This document shows positions 6,677 to 8,850 of a stretch of DNA of 8,850 nt, one piece after another. The number at the start of each line of letters is the position of its first letter. Within the stretch, counting starts at the first letter, position 1. Origin of the DNA: Propionivibrio sp. (GTDB lineage: Bacteria; Pseudomonadota; Gammaproteobacteria; Burkholderiales; Rhodocyclaceae); the NCBI GenBank assembly GCA_017990155.1, contig JAGNOM010000097.1, forward strand, positions 1-8,850, read 5' to 3'. The notes under the pieces are model-generated. The model had not been told where the DNA came from. It saw only the letters and a list, made by a program, of their open reading frames with translations, and ran no database searches. A program made the position numbers and the translations under genes.

Positions 6677-8208
6677 TTGTCGTCAGGGAAATAGCGTTCG
6701 CAGAACTCGCAGCCGCGCTGCGGCAACCACGCAGGAATCCGGTAGAAGCGATCACGGACTTTGCGCAGCACCCCGTCATGATACACGCCGTACTTGAAGC
6801 CCTGTCCGAGGACCAGATGGAACGAGGCGCCGTGCAATTCAAATGCCTTGAACTCGGCCTGATCGAAGTACGGCGCGTAGTCAGCTGCGTTCGGTGCGGT
6901 CCCGGCACTTTTGAGCAGAACCAGTACGTTGCGTCCGTCTTGCGCCTGCCAGTCGGTCAGAAAGTCATCCTGCCTTGCATGAAACGAACCCTCGCCAAAC
7001 ACGGCAAACGGCCGATTGGCGTTGTAAGCCAGCGTCGCCGAAGACGAATAGCTCTCGGTGGCGAACAGGTAGTCCTTGGCGTAGGGCTGGAGTTGCCTGA
7101 TCAGCTCGTCGGCACGAACGGTCATCACGATGCCGTCGTAAAGCGTATTCCCATGCCAGAGACGCATCGGCAGAACGGTGACCAGAACGATGGCCAGAAC
7201 GTGCACAATGGCAAACGCCGCCGACCAACGGACCAGCCTCTGAAGTCCGTCGCGCGGCACGGCAACGGCGGCCATGACGGCGATAAGCGGAATGAACGAC
7301 ACCAGCCAGTGCAAGCCGATTAACCGCCAGATCGACATCAGCCCAAAGAGACCAAGCGGAATCGCCATCAACCAGAAGACAGTACCGCCAGCGGACGACT
7401 CTCTCATCGTTTGGCGAACGCTTCCGCGTTGTCTGAGCAGCGCCAGCAAAATCCACGGCGTCGCCAGGTACAACAACGACACCGCGTAGAGCACCGGATT
7501 CGTCCAAGTCACTCCGGCGTTGGCGTTGCGATTCATGAAGTTGAACAGGACGTTGGCCCAGCAATGGCCGCTGTTCCACCAGAGGTTGTAGATCGGAGCG
7601 GGGAGCGCGGCCAGCAGCAGAAACGCAAAGCCAACCCAGCGACCGCGATCGCGCCTGATAAAGAGCACGTGTCCGAGATAGGCGATGCCGAGCAGTGCCG
7701 CGAAGTACTTCCCGAGAAAAGCCAAACCGAGCAGCGCACCCGCCAACGCGTGCCAGGCCGGCGCCCACCGCGATTGCTCGCCTGCGCGCAAGGCGGCGAC
7801 GTAGGCGAGCACCGAAAGCATCGAAAACAGGATGACCGGCGTATCGGTCGTAATCAGGACATTCCAGACATTCGCCGGCTGCAGCAGCACCAGCACGGCC
7901 GCGATACGCGCCCGGTCGGCACCGTACGGCCGCACGAGCCACCCGGCGCCCCAGGCAAGAACCAGCGGCAGCAGCAGTGCGGGAAGACGCAGCACCCATT
8001 CGGCACGGGAGAGGGCAAGCAATCCGGTCAGCCACCAGCCGACCATCGGCGGATGATCGTAATACCCGCCGGCAGGATGCTCACCCCAGAGCACGAAATA
8101 CGCTTCGTCGCCAGTCATCGGCAAGGTCGCCGAAAACCACACGCGAAATACGAGCAACGCCGCCAGCCAAAACCACGGCGCTCGGCCAAGACCAAACGCT
8201 TTCAACAC
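6673..8208 (-). CDS. GT-C membrane glycosyltransferase (GT39/ArnT-like, PMT_2 domain)
   Basis: A polytopic enzyme of about 511 residues that should transfer a sugar from a polyprenyl-phosphate carrier on the periplasmic face. The first membrane helix (WFWLAALLVFRVWF) is followed by a periplasmic loop carrying TGDEAYFVLWGEHP with the acidic pair D34-E35, and by YYDHPPMVGWW with D51-H52. The DE and HPP motifs are typical of the PMT/ArnT group. About ten further hydrophobic segments follow, then a soluble periplasmic C-terminal domain from about residue 360 ending in CEFCERYFPDDK. The frame is open back to 8361, but that stretch is the 8197-8307 repeat plus the end of aroG, so it is unlikely to be native protein. 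I chose GTG 8208, which has GGTGA 5 nt upstream; TTG 8205 and GTG 8217 are alternatives. The acceptor is unknown. Coupling to the UbiA-type gene suggests a pentose-phosphate lipid donor. Confidence 0.85.
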   Translation of the reverse strand: MLKAFGLGRAPWFWLAALLVFRVWFSATLPMTGDEAYFVLWGEHPAGGYYDHPPMVGWWLTGLLALSRAEWVLRLPALLLPLVLAWGAGWLVRPYGADRARIAAVLVLLQPANVWNVLITTDTPVILFSMLSVLAYVAALRAGEQSRWAPAWHALAGALLGLAFLGKYFAALLGIAYLGHVLFIRRDRGRWVGFAFLLLAALPAPIYNLWWNSGHCWANVLFNFMNRNANAGVTWTNPVLYAVSLLYLATPWILLALLRQRGSVRQTMRESSAGGTVFWLMAIPLGLFGLMSIWRLIGLHWLVSFIPLIAVMAAVAVPRDGLQRLVRWSAAFAIVHVLAIVLVTVLPMRLWHGNTLYDGIVMTVRADELIRQLQPYAKDYLFATESYSSSATLAYNANRPFAVFGEGSFHARQDDFLTDWQAQDGRNVLVLLKSAGTAPNAADYAPYFDQAEFKAFELHGASFHLVLGQGFKYGVYHDGVLRKVRDRFYRIPAWLPQRGCEFCERYFPDDK

Positions 8209-8307
8209 GGAGTTCACCGAGACACAGAGATCACGGAGAAACCACAAGCGAGACAAATCGACCTTCTCAATGGTCGCTGTGTCTCTATGGCCTCTGTGTT
8301 GGAAGCG
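8197..8307. repeat. 111-bp imperfect inverted repeat made of CACNGAG units
   Basis: The arms 8197-8240 and 8264-8307 are inverted copies, identical at 34 of 44 positions by my count (26 of 33 over the outer part), around a 23-nt loop. The left arm contains four CACNGAG heptamers beginning at 8206, 8215, 8223 and 8232, so spaced 8 to 9 nt. The right arm carries the reverse-complement form CTCTGTG at 8292-8298 and degenerate copies. I recall short elements of this type (ACACAGAG/CTCTGTGT arms) scattered through betaproteobacterial and other environmental genomes, often mistranslated as HRDTE or VNSVL peptides. As RNA it would fold into a long hairpin after the aroG stop codon. No transposase or terminal target duplication is visible. 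Confidence 0.8.
8214..8218 (-). promoter_or_regulatory. Candidate ribosome-binding site for the glycosyltransferase, inside the repeat
   Basis: GGTGA on the minus strand lies 5 nt before GTG 8208 and 8 nt before TTG 8205. It is the only purine-rich stretch in the right place upstream of the first membrane helix. It falls within the inverted repeat, so the repeat may supply the translation start. Confidence 0.35.
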
Positions 8308-8329
8308 CTTGCCACGGATACGACAGTGA

Positions 8330-8850
8330 CTACTGCGTCGCCTTGTGCAAACGGCGCGCACGGACGCCTTGCGCGAGCGTTTCCAGCACGGTCAGCGAAT
8401 CGTCCCAGCCGATGCAGGCGTCAGTGATGCTCTTGCCGTGTTCGAGCGGCTTCTCCGGCGTCAGGTTCTGCCGGCCTTCGACGAGATGCGACTCGACCAT
8501 GACGCCGAAAATGCGATCCTCGCCTTGCGCAAGCTGGTTCGCCACGTCGGATGCCACATCGAGTTGTCGCTTGAACTCCTTGCTGCTGTTGGCGTGCGAG
8601 AAATCGACCATCAGCCGAGAAGCGAGCGCGGCCGCCGAGATTTCCTTCGCCGCCGCATCGACGTGCGCAGCATCGTAGTTAGGCGACTGGCCGCCGCGCA
8701 GGATGACGTGGCAGTCCTCGTTACCGGTCGTCGAGACGATCGCCGAATGACCGCCCTTGGTCACCGACAGGAAATGATGCGGCGACTGCGCGGCGCGGAT
8801 CGCGTCGATGGCGATGCGCACGTTGCCGTCGGTACCGTTCTTGAATCCAA
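8330..8850 (-). CDS. aroG: Class I DAHP synthase (AroG/F/H type), C-terminal part
   Basis: 3-deoxy-D-arabino-heptulosonate-7-phosphate synthase, the first step of the shikimate pathway: phosphoenolpyruvate plus erythrose 4-phosphate. The visible 173 residues begin GFKNGTDGNVRIAIDAI and include SVTKGGHSAIV, GNEDCHVILRGG, VDFSHANSSK (the metal-ligand His), GVMVESHLVEG (metal-ligand Glu) and ITDACIGWDDS (metal-ligand Asp). The fourth ligand, the Cys near the N-terminus, and the feedback-inhibitor site lie outside the window. The frame is open to base 8850, so the apparent GTG start at 8821 is internal Val. The gene ends with TAG at 8330, 121 nt before the proposed glycosyltransferase start. Which of AroG, AroF or AroH it corresponds to cannot be told from this part; the symbol denotes the family. 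Confidence 0.95.
   Translation of the reverse strand, partial: GFKNGTDGNVRIAIDAIRAAQSPHHFLSVTKGGHSAIVSTTGNEDCHVILRGGQSPNYDAAHVDAAAKEISAAALASRLMVDFSHANSSKEFKRQLDVASDVANQLAQGEDRIFGVMVESHLVEGRQNLTPEKPLEHGKSITDACIGWDDSLTVLETLAQGVRARRLHKATQ

Noticed and set aside
8206..8298. Short periodic repeats that could suggest a CRISPR array
   Set aside because: Units are 7 nt with 1-2 nt between them and mirror each other in two arms. There are no 25-40 nt repeats, no unique spacers of constant length and no cas genes.
7411..8427. A 338-codon open frame on the plus strand
   Set aside because: It is antisense to the glycosyltransferase and repeat, with Arg/Gln/His-rich composition typical of shadow frames and no recognisable motif.
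8819..8821. GTG as the start of the DAHP synthase gene
   Set aside because: The frame continues upstream to the window edge with the conserved GFKNGTDGN motif, so this GTG is an internal valine.

Overview
The window looks like chromosomal DNA of a betaproteobacterium, probably of the Rhodocyclales (Accumulibacter/Dechloromonas/Propionivibrio-like). The evidence is high GC, compact gene packing with ATGA overlaps, the style of the proteins, a small CPHEVDGAC-type Cys protein that I associate with this group, and a CACNGAG-rich inverted repeat of a kind I remember from such genomes. The taxonomic call is inference from memory, not a search. I see no tRNA, rRNA, CRISPR array, transposase or phage gene.

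Layout, left to right. (1) 1-950, minus: the N-terminal 316 residues of a methyl-accepting chemotaxis protein, cut by the window edge. (2) 951-1151: divergent promoter region. (3) 1152-2250, plus: a 73-aa four-Cys protein, overlapped by 14 nt by an exported M23 (LytM-type) metallopeptidase gene. (4) 2270-3727, minus: FKBP-type prolyl isomerase followed 21 nt later by an RluF-like 23S rRNA pseudouridine synthase with a long disordered N-terminus. (5) 3865-5798, plus: an Hpt/HD-GYP fusion protein coupled by an ATGA overlap to tcdA, the ct6A37 tRNA-modification enzyme. (6) 5804-8208, minus: a GT-C (GT39/ArnT-like) membrane glycosyltransferase coupled by an ATGA overlap to a UbiA-superfamily enzyme that resembles decaprenyl-phosphate phosphoribosyltransferase. 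(7) 8197-8307: a 111-bp imperfect inverted repeat built of CACNGAG units. (8) 8330-8850, minus: the C-terminal part of a class I DAHP synthase (AroG/F/H type).

Three points deserve most attention. The UbiA/GT-C pair suggests a polyprenyl-phosphate pentose pathway feeding an envelope or pilin glycosylation step. The Hpt-HD-GYP protein keeps HD, HH and GYP motifs but appears to have lost the first metal-ligand His and the Lys of HDIGK. The inverted repeat at 8197-8307 overlaps the likely start of the glycosyltransferase gene, so naive gene calling extends that protein through the repeat into aroG.
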